The position numbers and the translations under genes are program-made. Positions 47,498 through 60,947 of a stretch of DNA of 64,000 bases are shown in pieces. The notes beneath the pieces are model-generated. The model was not told where the DNA came from. It ran no database searches and saw only the letters and a list, made by a program, of their open reading frames with translations. This stretch comes from Piscicola geometra (lineage: Eukaryota > Annelida > Clitellata > Hirudinida > Piscicolidae), in NCBI GenBank assembly GCA_943735955.1, contig OX030957.1, positions 5,339,301 to 5,403,300 of the forward strand. The letters run 5' to 3'. Within the stretch, counting starts at the first letter, position 1; each line of letters opens with the position of its first letter.

Positions 47498-50400
47498 ATG
47501 TCTTTGAATAATTCTCACGCTGGAAAAGATGGTATTGTTCTCTTCAACATGGAAAGGTAAAATAATTTTATTGTTGATTTACTTCTCTAGAATGTTCTGA
47601 CAAAATCTGTAAGTAAGGTAAGTTACATCATTAAATGTCCTACTTTACCTGAAAGATGCTCTCATATATTTCTTTACTATATGGAAATTTGTCCTATATC
47701 ATAAAATAAAAAGCAACATTTTCACTAGGGTTCTTGTGTTCTATGATGGAGTACAAATGACTTTTGATGACACTAAAGATGAACACTTTAAAGGAAAGAA
47801 AAGTGGAAGAATTTTTTTGACTACGCATCGGGTTCGAAAAAAACTATGTAAAAAAAGAACATTTAAAAAATATATATTCAACAATTAAACAATTTAAAGC
47901 AGAATAATTAAACAGTTCATTTCCCACAGGTAATTCTCTTGAATTCAAGCAAGAAGGACAAACTCTTGTCTCTCAGTATGCCTTTCTACACTCTCAAGAG
48001 TCTTGATCTCGAACAGCCTGTCTTCGGAGCCAACTACATCACAGGAAAGATCAATGCAGAACAAAATGGTGATTTCTTTTTCCAATATTTAGTCATAAAA
48101 TGATCTTTACAGGCTTTTAGGTTATTTCAATAGATAAAAGAATATTTAAAATGATAGTATTCTGAAATTAAAATTAAAAAAACCCTATTACCTTCTAATC
48201 ATTTGAATAACCAATTAATTCACATACTTTTTTGACTTTTAAATATTTTAATATTCACAATAAAGGGGGCTGGAGTGGCTCCGCAAAGTTCAAGATGTAC
48301 TTCAACAAAGGAGGCGCCATCGAGTTCGGAAAGGCCATGATGCAGGCTGGGAAACTAGGTGGGTGGCTATTATTCAGATTAAAGTTTATTATTTTTTATA
48401 TTAAATTATTCTAAATGTTTTTATTTGTTGATTGATTATGATGTTTTAAAGTTTCTTAGACATTTGAATAGCTTAACGCTAAAATTATTAAATTCCATAA
48501 AAATAGATCACCCCACAATCAATCAAATTATCTTCTTTAAGCATCTCAGAACGGACCACAGCAACCACCTCCGTACAGCCACCCCGCCAATCTTCCCTAC
48601 TACCAAGCTCCACCCCCTGCTTACACACCCCCACAAGGCCACATGTATGGCTTCGTCCCTGTGCAGACCTTCCCAGACCAACCTCCACGTGAGAGGGAGG
48701 GAGAGGGATAGTTATATGGACATAAGGCAGGGGGGGAATAGTTACGGTTATGATGAGACTGCTAGAAAATATGCATTATATATTAATAAAATGTTTATTA
48801 ATACGATGATATATATATATCTCTCTCTAAAAAAATCTTTTTTTTCCAATTACAGCAGGAACAGTTTTTATGTACAACGTGCCCCCTCCGTACCCTGGTG
48901 TGGACCCGAACCTGACCCCCTTCAACATTCAAACTGGCCCTCACCAAGCGATGAACCCTTCTCCTTTCAATATGAACTCAGGTTTTATAATCAATTCAGA
49001 CTATTGGTACATCATATAATAATAATAATTGTCATTTTTGTATAGCGCCCGGGCACGCAACTGAAGCGCTTTCACTGCGTCGTAATGCAATAAAGAAATA
49101 AAAGTAATTATAATAGTAATGTTATGAAAAGGAGAGCAAAGAGTAGCATGGAGTAATTATTAAGAATGATAGGCTAAGTTAAAGTAATGAGTTTTCAGTT
49201 TGGCTTTGAAAGTCGAAAATTGGTTGATGCTTCGAAGTGCAGGTGGAAGGGCATTCCAAGTTGCTGGAGCTGCGTGACGGAAAGCTCTTTTTGAGATGTT
49301 GTTTGTAGTGGATTCTTGGTTGAGGAGAAGAGATGAAGATGAACGCAGTTGTTTGTTTGATGTTTTTTTAGTTATGAGTTTGCTGAGATATGACGGTATT
49401 GAGGTTTGAAGAATTTTGTATGTGGTGATGGCTATTTTAAAGGATATTCGAAAGTCTATAGGAAGCCAGTGGAGTTTTATAAGATTTTCCTTTGATGATT
49501 GAACAAGGTGATGGCCTGGGTAATCACAGTTGAGTGTGATTCTAGCCGCCTTGTTTAAAACTGATTGTAGACGATTTCTTTCTTGATTGGTGATATTATA
49601 TAATAGCGAGTTACAGTAGTCAAGTCTGCTTAGTATTAGACATCGGGAAAGTGAGGCGGAGAGATCAGTAGTAATGAATGGGCGTATGTGTTTGATTGCT
49701 TTGAGATGATAGTGTGATGATTGGATGATAGATGTGATGTGGTTTTTGAAAGTGAGTTTGCTGTCTAGGGTGACTCCGAGTATTTTGAGAGTGTTATTGA
49801 TGGGGATTTTATCTGAGTTGACGTTGACAGATGATATTGTGTTTAAACTATTTAATTGATAAGGGGTGCCTAGTTTTATTATTTCTGATTTAGTGGTGTT
49901 AAACTGGAGATAGTTATTGAGAAACCAAGTTTCCATGGTTTGTATGCAAGATGTGAGGTTACTAGTAGCTTGGTTGGATGTATTAGGTGTGATGAATTGA
50001 AGAAGTTGTATATCATCAGCATATTTATGGTAGGTTATGTTGAATTGGTTGACTATATTTGAGATAGGTGAGATGTATGTGGTGAAAAGAAGCGGTCCAA
50101 GAACAGAGCCTTGAGGAACGCCGTGTTGTATATTGGTTGGTGATGAGATGTGTGTACCTAATTTAACTTGATAATGTCTATTTTCTAAATAAGATGACAG
50201 CCAGTTTAAAGCTGTTCCATCAACTCCAAATTCTTTATGAAGTCTGTCGATGAGGATGGAATGGCTGATGGTGTCGAAGGCTGCTGATAGGTCGAGTGAT
50301 GCGAGGAGGGTGGTATTTTTTGAGTCGCATCCGTTGAAAATGTGGTCAGTTAGATGGAGTAGGGCTGTTTCTGTAGAGTGGTAAGGTCTATAGGCTGATT

Positions 50401-51639
50401 GGTGACTGGGATAGTTTGGATTGGAGGTGATGTGAGGTTGTAGTTGTTTTAATACGGCCCTTTCCATAATTTTTGATATGGTGGACAGGTTGGAAATAGG
50501 TCGATAATTTGCTGGATTGGTTGTGTCGAGGTTGGCTTTCTTTAATATTGGTGTAATTTGGGCTGCTTTGAAAGTAGATGGAAAACATCCTTCTTGGAAA
50601 GATAAGTTGACGAGCTGTGAGATGGCTTTTGACAATATTGAAATTATTCTTTAAATATTTGGGCTTCATGGTCAATCAGAAGCATAATTTTTTCACTATT
50701 GTATTATTTTTAGTTTTTTTTGGATAAAAATTTCACTTCTTCATCCAACATCTCATTCCTAAAAATCTCAAAACTCATCAACAACAACAGGAGCAGCTGG
50801 ACCCCCTCCTCCTTATGCCCCAGCAGGTCTGCCCGAGGCGCCCAACGGAGATGTGCCAGGCGCTCATGGATCCAACAATTCAGCCTTTAATGGCTACCCA
50901 TCACCCCAACAACCAGGTTACCCATCCCAACAACCTGGTTACCCACCCCAACAACCGGGTTACCCACCCCAACAACCTGGTTACCCACCCCAACAACCTG
51001 GTTACCCACCCCAACAACCGGGTTACCCACCCCAACAACCGGGTTATCCCAACAACTTTCCGTCTGCCCCTTCTGACTACCCACAAGCCTATCCCAACCA
51101 GCCCCCTCAAGCACCCTTCACAGCCGCATTCAACCAACAACAACCCTACAATCCACAAGCCCCGTATCCTGATTCACGCCCTCAACCTCCAATGTCTGCA
51201 GCTGGTACGTATAGTTTTTCATTTTTGTAAAGTTAATTTTTTTATTAACTTTTAAAATAAAACCTTTTTTAACGATTCAATTAATTTTATTCATAGATGT
51301 CCAAAACCTAAAGTAATTTATGCGTCTTTTAGTGGCTTCCAACTTTGAATTGGTAAATACAATAAAATTTAGAATTTTTTTAAAGAGCTGCAAACGACAA
51401 CAAGCTTTACGATCACTGAATTTTAATTATTAACTTTTTAATAAATATATTATTTATTAATTATTTAATCTTTAACCACAATTAAAGCGGCAAAAGAAGC
51501 TGAGGCAATGGCTTCGGGTGCAGGTGCAGTGGGTGGCTATGGAGGTCAAGCGTACTTTGACCCCAACAACCCTGGCAGTGTCTACCTACCCACCTACCAA
51601 CCACCCTCTTACCAGCCCCCTGACAAAAAGAATGATTGA
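47498..51639 (+). CDS. WBP2: WW domain-binding protein 2
   Basis: WBP2 is a cytoplasmic and nuclear adaptor with an N-terminal GRAM domain. Its C-terminal PPxY motifs bind WW domains (YAP/TAZ, WWOX, NEDD4-type ligases). Exons 47498-47556, 47729-47831, 47930-48068, 48266-48358, 48542-48688, 48856-48981, 50791-51204 and 51488-51639 join in phase (1,233 nt, 410 residues). Residues 1-131 match the GRAM part: [82 protein letters not shown]. Human has [21 protein letters not shown] and GGAIEFGQRMLQ. PPxY motifs are PPPY 140-143, 190-193 and 228-231, and PPSY 399-402. The end, EAEAMASG...[10 protein letters not shown]...PPDKKND, parallels the human C-terminus. At 410 residues it is longer than the vertebrate protein (~260), mainly through a Pro/Gln/Tyr repeat in exon 7. 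The donor after exon 2 (gttcga) is unusual. Confidence 0.95.
49015..50650 (-). mobile_element. 5'-truncated CR1/L2-like LINE, antisense in WBP2 intron 6
   Basis: An open frame from 50635 to 49160 encodes 491 residues of a non-LTR reverse transcriptase. In order: [54 protein letters not shown] (motif A), [13 protein letters not shown] (motif B), [11 protein letters not shown] (motif C, YADD intact), [15 protein letters not shown], and the C-terminal [20 protein letters not shown]. The methionine at the ORF start is not a real start, because the protein begins inside the RT domain and the apurinic endonuclease part is missing. The 3' UTR ends gcccgggcgctatacaaaaa and an (ATT)n tail. The single intact frame indicates a recent insertion. 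It lies between WBP2 exons 6 and 7, opposite to the host gene. Confidence 0.93.
50890..51050 (+). repeat. WBP2: In-frame 21-bp repeat in WBP2 exon 7
   Basis: Seven copies of a unit encoding YPPQQPG (first copies YPSPQQPG and YPSQQPG). Copies differ by only one or two silent bases, so the array is recent or homogenised. The repeat brings PGYPP rather than PPxY, so it does not add canonical WW ligands. Confidence 0.95.
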
Positions 51640-52526
51640 GTGTTGGGAGAGGTTGTGTGCTTAGTGGTGGCTTTCCTCGATCGTTTGTTAAGAAGCTACG
51701 TTTCTCGTTCTAGTGTTAACATTTAAAAGTTAATTTTGCTAGTTTCATATTTAAATATGCTTGGATTATACTTTAGACCACAATTAATTGTAATTATCTA
51801 TTTATTGGCGTTTTCATCAACTTAATCACTCACACAGTGCTACATAGTTTGATGAGATATTATTTGTACATTGAAGCTTACTTATAAATGTTGAAAAGCT
51901 CTGTTAATTTGTAAATCTTTAAAATTGTTGGATATTTTCCAAAATTTATTTTAAAAGTTTTCATTCACTAAGTGTCGTACTATTTTAGTCAAGTCTAGAT
52001 TTTCTTAAGTTAACCGAAACAATATTAGGCTTTTTTCTTGAAAGTTTTGACCATTCGTAACTTCCTGGATGTCCCCGAACTTGTTTATTCCTAAGCTCTC
52101 GATCTTTTCCGAAACCAAATGTGATTCTTAGTTTATATTAAAGATTAAATTTTGGAGTTAAAATTTTTTATATAATATATTTTATGAAGTATTTAGTAAA
52201 TTTAATCTTTTCAATTTAAAACAGAAAAATGGCTTTGTAAATATTTAATTTTTTATCATTTTTATTTTCACACTTTAAAATTAAATTTTAGAGTTTCGAG
52301 AGGGATATCCGAGCTCGGGGATATAAGAGTGTAAGTCGGAACTTTCTCGAAAATATCGTAACATTATGTAAATTTATAATTATTGATTTAAATAAATATT
52401 TTGATTAAATACTGAATCTACTAAATATATAGTAGACTATCATTGACTCCGTTATTAAAAGACTAATACTCTAGATTTGTGTTGTCGTAAACCTGCAAAT
52501 AACAGCTTCCCAGTGGGTTGTTGCTT

Positions 52527-52532
52527 AATAAA
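52527..52532 (+). terminator. WBP2: Possible poly(A) signal of WBP2
   Basis: AATAAA in gcttaataaagaaag, about 890 bp after the WBP2 stop. Candidate by position only. Confidence 0.35.
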
Positions 52533-54769
52533 GAAAGAGTCCTTACTCGAATCAGTATCTATGTGACTTGCTTTTCTTTCCGGCATGTCTTGAATACTAA
52601 TGACTCGAAGCTAAAAAGACCTTTCGATTTAATGGATACCCGATAATGTCATGATGTTTTAAAAAACAAAAATTTCATGTTTTAATAAAGGATTTAATTT
52701 TATTATTAATTTTTTATTTCTTAATTTTAAATTTTAATGAGTTTCAAAGTCTATTTTTAAATATTGTTTACTTTTATTTATTTAAGTTTTTTTTTTTAAA
52801 TTAAAAAACAATCTACTCATCAATTTTCGTAGCGCTTTTCAAGCTTGACGTCTGAAAAATAGTCGTATAATTGGTATTTCTCATGTTTGAATTTTCGGCT
52901 CACGCACACTCTGCTTCTTCACGTACGCGCGCACGTCTTTTGTAGACGCATGAAAAGACAGTAAGCGAGACAGACGCACAAAGTAATAGAAAGAAACAAA
53001 AAAGGCAAAACGACACACACACACGTGCACAAACGAAGGACTCACAAACGAGCAGAAGCGCACAAATAGAAGAAAATATGCGGGCAAAAAAAGATGGCGG
53101 CGTGTCGTTGTGCACAATAATGGGATGTGTGAATAATTGATGACCATTCGTACTTCCAATCTGGGCGATGGATACGTGTGCGCCTTAATGCGACCCGATG
53201 ATCGAGAGTTTGCCACTTGAAAATTCAAGACATTCTTTTCTATCCCGACTTTTTCCGCTGACTTATGGCTTCACATTGTTTTTGCAATTCGAAACTTTTG
53301 AAAAATTACTAATGTTTTTTTCTTTGAGAGTTTCTCCGTTTTGTCTTTTGCTCCGCAGGCGGGTTTTTTTATTCATACAAACGAAAAAAATGTTTTTACG
53401 TATGCAAACATCAAGAAAAATAGAAATTTTTCCATAACACACATTAAAAAAATTTTTAGTTTCTCGATCGGGATGTTATTACTCACATCTCATTTAATTT
53501 TTCTATTTTTAAAAAGTTTTTATGTCTTAGTTTTGACGCTGAGTTAGAATAAAAGTTATTTGAGTTTATTGTAATCGATATAACAACGCGTTGTCTTAAT
53601 AAATTCTTGCATGTAAAAAACTTTCCAATCATCACTGATCTTGAGATATGGCACAGAGATAATATTGTTTAAAAAATAAGAATTTTTTTGTAAAGAATAT
53701 AAAGAAAATAATGTTTAAAAAAGATAAAGAAAATAATTATTAAAAAAGTATAAAGAAAATAATGATTAGGAAAAGAATTAGAGAGGCATTAATAAAGAAG
53801 ACGCTTCTAGGCAAATGAGAGTAGTTTTTAAAGATTTCACAAAATATAAAGTAGAATTAATATTTTTAATACAAAGAAAAAAACTAAATTAATGTCAGTG
53901 ATTCAAAATTCTACTTTTTCTTTTAGTCACAATCATTCACCAGACGACTAGACGATAATTCAGAAAACGAAATTAAACCGTTAAATTGTTTTTTCTTCCG
54001 CTAGATTTATATAAATGTATATAATAAATATATATGTATATATTCACGTACAAACACACAAACCGTAATGAAATTACGTATTTGCAAGTGTGTGTCTGCA
54101 TGTGTGTGCGTATGATTGTGTGGGTGGCTGACATCATTTTAAGAGAAAATCAACTGCAGTTATAGAGGCGGTGGAAGTCATTGATGTTTTGTGAATGATA
54201 TAATTTCAACCAGCGACCAAAAGCCGAAAAGATTAAAAGGGAAGAAATAAATTATGAATGGTTTCAAGTGGTGGTGCCAATCAAAAGTTTTTTGAATCAA
54301 AATTCCTGTATAGATTGTTGGGAGAATTTGAAAATGTTTTTTTTTTCGTTTTCTAAAATTGCAGTCTTAAGCGATCGCGAAGATTCATGTCGCATTAGTG
54401 GAAGTAAAAAGACATAAAAGAAAATGAAGCAGTTTTAAAAAGACGAAAAAGTTAAAAAAAATTTTTATTTTGTTAATTTTTGAAATAAATACGTGGAATT
54501 ATTATTTTTAATATCCAAAATCATTTTTTTAATAGGCAATATAATACGCGATAAAAATATTTTCAAGCGTCGTTTCGCGCCTTAAAATATTGATGATAAC
54601 ATAGTTATCCAGAGTGATCAAATGCATTTGCAAGAAGCATAAAAATGTTTGGTAATTAAATAAGCTGCAGGAATATTGGCATTTTATAAGCAACCTGAGA
54701 CAATCAAACCGGCTTTAACGGTCGTTCGAAGAGCGTACTGATTGAATTATCTCTGCCATTCTGCCTACT

Positions 54770-54950
54770 GCAACTACTACTGATGCAACTATTACCACTA
54801 TCACTTTTATCACAACTTCTACAAGCCTTATTACTTTCAACCAAATTGCCATTTGGCTATGACCATTAATTCAGACCACGACTACTACTACCACCACAAC
54901 TACTACTACTACTACTACCACCACTACTACTACTACTAGTAGCACCATCT
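54770..54950. repeat. Imperfect (ACT/ACC)n trinucleotide tract
   Basis: Interrupted runs of actactacc and similar triplets, best at 54880-54945. Its opposite strand produces a false Ser/Gly-rich open frame. Confidence 0.8.
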
Positions 54951-56940
54951 TTCCAGTCAGATTCATTTGTCTTTATGGCCTTCCTTCTATTTAATATACA
55001 GCTCCTACAGCAATTCTTTTTTCCATTTCTTCCATTAATCCGCTTTTCCGCCATTCTTTCGCCTTTCTCTCCACCAATCTCACTCTTTCTTTTTTTCTTT
55101 TTTTTTCTTTTCTTCTTTCCATCAATTATTCATTCCACCGCCAGAAAGAGCTGGTGCGCAGTTTGATTACCGCTTTACGATCGCTTTTATCACTAGAGCA
55201 GAGATTCCAAGATCTGAAATGATCATTGCTTCGACCCGCTCCTAATGAACACACTGCGCAAGTCCTATCCATTCAAACAGCCACTATGCGGCGTTCTAGC
55301 GTGCTGCGTGGTCTTGATAGAAACGCTATACAAAGCAATCCTTGTGCAAGGAGTGATTTTAACTTTTGCCTTGGCTCTTAGTGATTATTATGATGAATTA
55401 ATAAATCTAAATGATTAATCTATTGCGGCCGATGGATCTCGGTTTTTTGTTTACTTTCATATGTAAATGTTTTCGTATTAAAAAAACAAACTTTCTACTT
55501 CCTCCATCCCTCTCTCTACCTTTTTGAATTCATTTGAGCTCCAGCTTCTTATCCTTATATTCTTCACAATACATTCAAGCCTTCGACATTGTTAAAAGTA
55601 TTGAACATGGTAGCGATGTATTAACGGCATCATCAGCAGCACTCCATCAACCTTCTTGCCCAATATTTCATCCCTGATTAAATACGGGCACGCCATCAGT
55701 CCTGCAAAGCCTCGTTCTTACCGCTAAAAATAATTGCAAAAAGCGAACTTTTAATAAAAACTTAATCAAAACACACTTCTGATCAAATGAGAATTTATAC
55801 CTAGGTTTGCTCCATGATTAGAAACATCTCAGCGACGGTTATTTATTATATTTCATCGCGAATAGAAAATAAATAATTTTTATTGAAGCTAATTTTGTTT
55901 TTGTATTTTTTTCCGTTTTATTTATTTTTATTTTTATTCATTTCTGACCATTCAGCCACAAAGCATACATAAAATTTACACTTGGAAAAGAATGAAAACC
56001 ATTCACTAAAGAATCACTCTTGAACAAGAGATTTTCTTGAATCTTCATCTAATTAATTTGTTAACAAAAAGCAATCCAAATAGAAAGTATCAACTATTTG
56101 AAAATAAAAGCAAAAATTAAAATTTGAAACTATACTTTTTTTTCAAATTAACAAATAAAAAAGTTCAAAACTCTGTAAGCTATCGCTCTTTCCTATGTAA
56201 TAACTTAGCTATGAAATTTTTATTATCATGCGATATTTAAAACAATTGCGTAATATATGATATATTAATATTGAAATATATAAAAAATATACATATTATA
56301 TGTATTTATTATATATTGTTTTCCAAAATGATACAAGTTTTTAAAGCATATTTTGTTTTTGTTCCATAATGTTCCAGCTAAAAGTAGACAACTAACCTTT
56401 TCTAAAAATTTAATTTTTATTAACATGCTTTACGAGCTCATTGAACTATTCTTTATTCTCTTGTACTCTTCTCCCTTTCTTCTAGACCACTTTCTTTCCT
56501 AACTACAAACTGTTTTGACATTGCAATACAAGTCTGAACTACAACCAAAGGGACGTGAAGCCGACGTTTCGATTAAATCTAATTAACACGCTAACGTCAT
56601 TCATGCAAGAAGTTTGCATTAGCTTTATTTATTATAAGAGATGTAGAAAATCGAAATTAGCCCAGCCCTAAAAGTGAATCAGTTATTTTTATTTTGAAAA
56701 TGTGATCCTTTGAACAATATTAATTTTCAAATTATCCTTGAATGTATTAAGGCTACAGAATGTAGATCAGTGAATCTGACTTAAATTTAAAATTAATTGT
56801 AAAATTTATAATACGCCCAGAATGGCCATTACTTGCAGTAATATTTCAGAAAAGCACTCAACGCCACACCAATTCGCGGCATCTCTTCAGGAACGACGCA
56901 ATAACACTACAACACGCTGGCGTGAAGCCGCGTCGCTGAT

Positions 56941-56960
56941 ATCAGCGCCATCTGCCGCTG
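56941..56960 (-). promoter_or_regulatory. CTCF-like binding site
   Basis: On the minus strand cagcggcagatggcgctgat fits CCASYAGRKGGCRS at 12 of 14 positions, including the full AGATGGCGC core. It sits in a local GC-richer island in otherwise AT-rich DNA. A chance match is possible. Confidence 0.35.
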
Positions 56961-58199
56961 CTTGCGAAAGTGTCCTTTTATGGCTCCTAAAACAGTATTT
57001 TCTTGCTTTAATGACCGATTCCATCGCTTGTGTATACATACACCTAGCCAGTCGACAGTGCCGAAGTTAAATATTTCCTTCAGACGCACGTCCTTGTGTT
57101 TGTGGGAAAAACGGACTCGATTGAGTCGTAAGTCGGATCAAATAGGAATATGCTTCAAATGCTCATAACAAGTTCCGTGTAAAAGTCGGCTTGAAAAACT
57201 TTTGATAAAAAACTGTTAAAAATATAAAAATGAAAAAATAAAGTAATGTTAACGGGAGTGAATGATGACGGTCGATAGTTACGGAAGCACGAAGCAAGAA
57301 GGGAGCGAGGGAGAAATGACAGCGGAGCGAACTGACCGGACATCGAGTTAGAAGAGCATTGAAGGCAGATGTACAAAGACGTGTACGCCTCAAAGCACTG
57401 CACGGTCGCTATGTGCACACAGTGGTGTGAGGAAGGCGCCACTTGAGGGGTAGTGTTGGTGGTGTTTGAGGGAGTTGTTTGTGGCGTGGTGTGTATTTTG
57501 GTGTTGTGGCGTGTGGATTAGGATGTGGTTTAGTGTGGTAGTGGTGGTGTGGGAGGTGGTTGAGCTTTCGTGAGTTATGATGTGGTGAGGGTTGTGTGAT
57601 AGTGACTAGGGGGATTAATGAAGTGAGATGAGGTTGGGGAGATGAATGGAATAAAGGGTTAACGGGCAAAGAAATTTGAGTGAGAGAGAAGGTGAGAAGG
57701 AGGAAGTGGTCAAGAAAGTAAGCGTAGGAGTGGATGAGGAGTTACTGAATTATTCAGAAAAATAATTGAGAATGAGAGTTTGCAAGATACTGGAGTGTGA
57801 AAAAATAGAATATAAAAAGTTTTAATTTATATTTTGTAAAATTTTATACTTTTAAAAAAGAAGCAAAATGTTGATTTATTTTTTTATAAAACTTCATTCT
57901 TTTCCAATTATATAATTATATATTTTTAATTTAAAAAAACAATTAAAAAAATTTAAGAAAAAAAATTAAATAATTGAAAGGCTGTAAATAATTCTGTTAC
58001 AAATCATGATAAGAAAAGAGAGAAACAGTTATTAATTTAAATACTTTGAAAAGTCAAAGAAAAAAGTTTATTTTAAATTTGGAACTATTAATTAATTTAC
58101 AATTTCTATTTTTTTTACTACTTTACCAAATTTATTTATTTGCACATTTTAAAAAGAATATTTTATTAAATAAATTTTTTATATATAAATGTTTGTATT

Positions 58200-58416
58200 A
58201 TTCACAGCCTGACAGACGCAGGCCATGTTACAATGGTTCTGAGAACCATGGTTCTTATGAGCCAAGGCGTCACTCCACACGAAATACACATCTTTCAACG
58301 CATACGTCGCAAACACCGCATCATATACACTAGGTATACACGGTTGCTTGTCAGAGATTCGAACTGGCGACCTTTAAGTTGCAAAATCGACGTCTACTAT
58401 CTAAGACATCCCCACT
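58200..58416 (-). mobile_element. tRNA-Ala-like SINE
   Basis: On the minus strand, 58415 down to 58351 reads as a decayed tRNA: ggggatgtcttagatagtag (acceptor stem and A box), an anticodon-loop region attttgcaac (TGC, Ala-like), then cgccagttcgaatctctga with a B box (gttcgaatc). A body of about 150 bp continues to 58200 and includes the short palindrome atggttctgagaaccat. D-stem bases are missing, so a working tRNA is unlikely. The head differs from the Ser/Leu-like SINE family in this window. Confidence 0.65.
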
Positions 58417-58683
58417 ACCCAAAATTTTTTTTTTTTATAATTAAAAAAGACCTAACGTTTGTTTTAAAACTTTTTTCTTAAACTTAGTTTTTTTCCAGAT
58501 ATCTTTCTAATATGTTTTGTACAACGTTCTGTTTGGCAGTGTTGTCACATTTATTAGGGCTATAATGTCTTTGGTAACACTTCCATTATTTCTATCCGTA
58601 CGTCTTCCAAAACGCCTTTTCTTCAGCAAGTAATTCTATCTTTGGAATGAAAAAACAACGGAAATGATAATTGACAACTTCAT

Positions 58684-59206
<523 letters not shown>

Positions 59207-59313
59207 AAAAAAAGTTTAGTTATTATTAATATTATTATCATCGTCATCATCATCATTATCACATCATCAACAACAATTGATTAAATCGCAAAAAATAAAC
59301 TATCATCATTCCA

Positions 59314-60332
59314 CAGGTGGGCACAGTTAATAAAGGAGGTAACATCAATGAACGTTAATCCGTTAGCCAGAAAATTTAATTTGTTTAGGTTACTTTTTTC
59401 CCATTTAACGAAAGTTACTATAAAACGTTAAAATGTTAACTATTATTTATTAAATAAAACATTTTTGCAAAGTAAAAGATAAAACTAGAGTTAAAAACCT
59501 AAATGAAATAATATAGTGTAAACTTTTGTTGTGTTATCGAAGTGGGAAAAATTGCTGGTCTGAAAAAGTCTACCAAAGGTTTTTCACCCATAAACTGCAT
59601 TTGTCAAAGAGTCCCTGGATTTAATCTCCGACCAAGTCTTGATCAAATTTCGGCTTTTTTTGTTTTGTCTGTGGGTTCTGCTGCTCTCTTTTGGCTGTTT
59701 CATATCGCTGAAAAACTCCGAGTCCTTCTCATCCACCTTATCTTTGTTGTTACTACTTCCACTGTTGCTGGTAAGTTCTTTCGAATGCTCTTTTATTCTC
59801 TTCTCGACTCTACCTTCCATGCCTTACTTTACTTCAGCGACCATGATTTTATCATAGTTGTTCAATCAGTAGAGCCAAAATTTTATTTAGAAGACAAAAG
59901 TCACCTAATCATTTTTGTCCGCCCTGACTTTCTCACAAATTTAATAAGGTTTGCCAAATTTTCATCAACATCATCATCGTTTGCCTTCTTTTTCCATGAG
60001 CGACAAAATGATTTTAACTGGCTGACTTCATGCCTTGAATTTATATACCAGTTTTAGTGGACTTCAAGTTCAACACAGTTACTCTCTCTAATGTTGCATT
60101 AAAAGGTTGATTTTTAGTAGGCAAAGACATCTTATGCGACCAGAAATCATCTTTCAGATGAAAACTTCTAGATGCTAATGATAAATTACTGATTAACAAG
60201 ATTATAACTTGAAAGAAATTAATCATTTTATTAATGAATCTATAGTCAACTTAAAAGTTAAATAGTTAACGAAAATGTTACCTTTGTTGAATTTTAACGA
60301 ATTAACGGTTTGGTATCCAGCTCTGTGCCCTT
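59314..60332. mobile_element. Possible hAT-like non-autonomous DNA transposon
   Basis: The left end caggtgggcacagttaataa and the right end (read inward) gggcacagagctggatacca share the terminal word gggcacag. Subterminal parts also pair imperfectly: aaaggaggtaacat left, aaaggtaacattttcgttaa right. Ends rich in GTTAAC after a CAG.GGTGGGCA start are typical of hAT superfamily elements. No convincing 8-bp target duplication was found, and the ~1-kb interior has no recognisable transposase. Confidence 0.5.
59584..59820 (-). other. Unidentified open frame inside the hAT-like element
   Basis: 78 codons, hydrophilic and Ser/Lys/Glu-rich (for example DEKDSEFFSDMKQPKESSRT). I do not recognise it. It could be a leftover of transposase or captured sequence, or chance. 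No splice-phase partner was found. Confidence 0.2.
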
Positions 60333-60477
60333 CTCAATTTTATTAGTAGTTGTTTTTGTGACAACGCGAATAATTTTGCTGCAAAGGCATTACAAGTATT
60401 AATAAAAGGGTTCAAAAGCAAATAAAACGCAGATTAATGTTGACTTAGGTATCACGGCTGCAAATATCGTCTGACCA

Positions 60478-60730
60478 TCATCATCATTATTAGCACCCTT
60501 ATCGCCACCATCATCACTACCACCAACATAATCACTTTCATCACCATCATAATCATCATCCCCACTATCACCCTCATCACCACTGTCATCACCATCACCA
60601 TCACCACTGTTAACATCATCATCATCACCATCACCACTGCCACCTCCATCATCACCACCACCATTGTCATTTTCATCATCATTCCCATCATCATTAACAT
60701 CAACATCACAACTAGTATCATCTCTATCAT
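60478..60730. repeat. Imperfect (ATC/ACC)n trinucleotide tract
   Basis: About 250 bp of catcatcatc and catcaccac variants with frequent single-base changes. Its complement gives false poly-Asp/Gly and poly-Met/Val frames. Confidence 0.93.
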
Positions 60731-60947
60731 CAGTGACAGCCAACTTGCACTGATATTTCCATACGATCGTCGAGTCTCAAGCAAATACACATAGAGTGGC
60801 GCCAACGAAAGTCCCTGACGTCGTCTCATTGGGATTTATTGACGTAGAGTTTTGCTCTTTACGACAAATTCGGTTTTTTTTTATTAAAATCTTAAGAATT
60901 CAACAATCTTACGCCGCTGTAAAAGTGAAATTATTTCTAATTCTTAG

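Larger units (their letters stand above)
52540..58200. other. Intergenic region after WBP2
   Basis: No gene recognised. It contains an AT-rich stretch with short tata runs (about 54010-54060), imperfect (ACT/ACC)n near 54770-54950, a GC-richer patch at 56820-57180 with a CTCF-like site, and a GT-rich patch at 57415-57600. The open frames of 60-115 codons occur in overlapping opposite-strand sets, as expected by chance or from low complexity. Confidence 0.5.

Noticed and set aside
50815..51255. Alternative frame THPNNLV repeat
   Set aside because: It is the wrong frame over the WBP2 21-bp repeat; the phase of the flanking exons selects the YPPQQPG frame.
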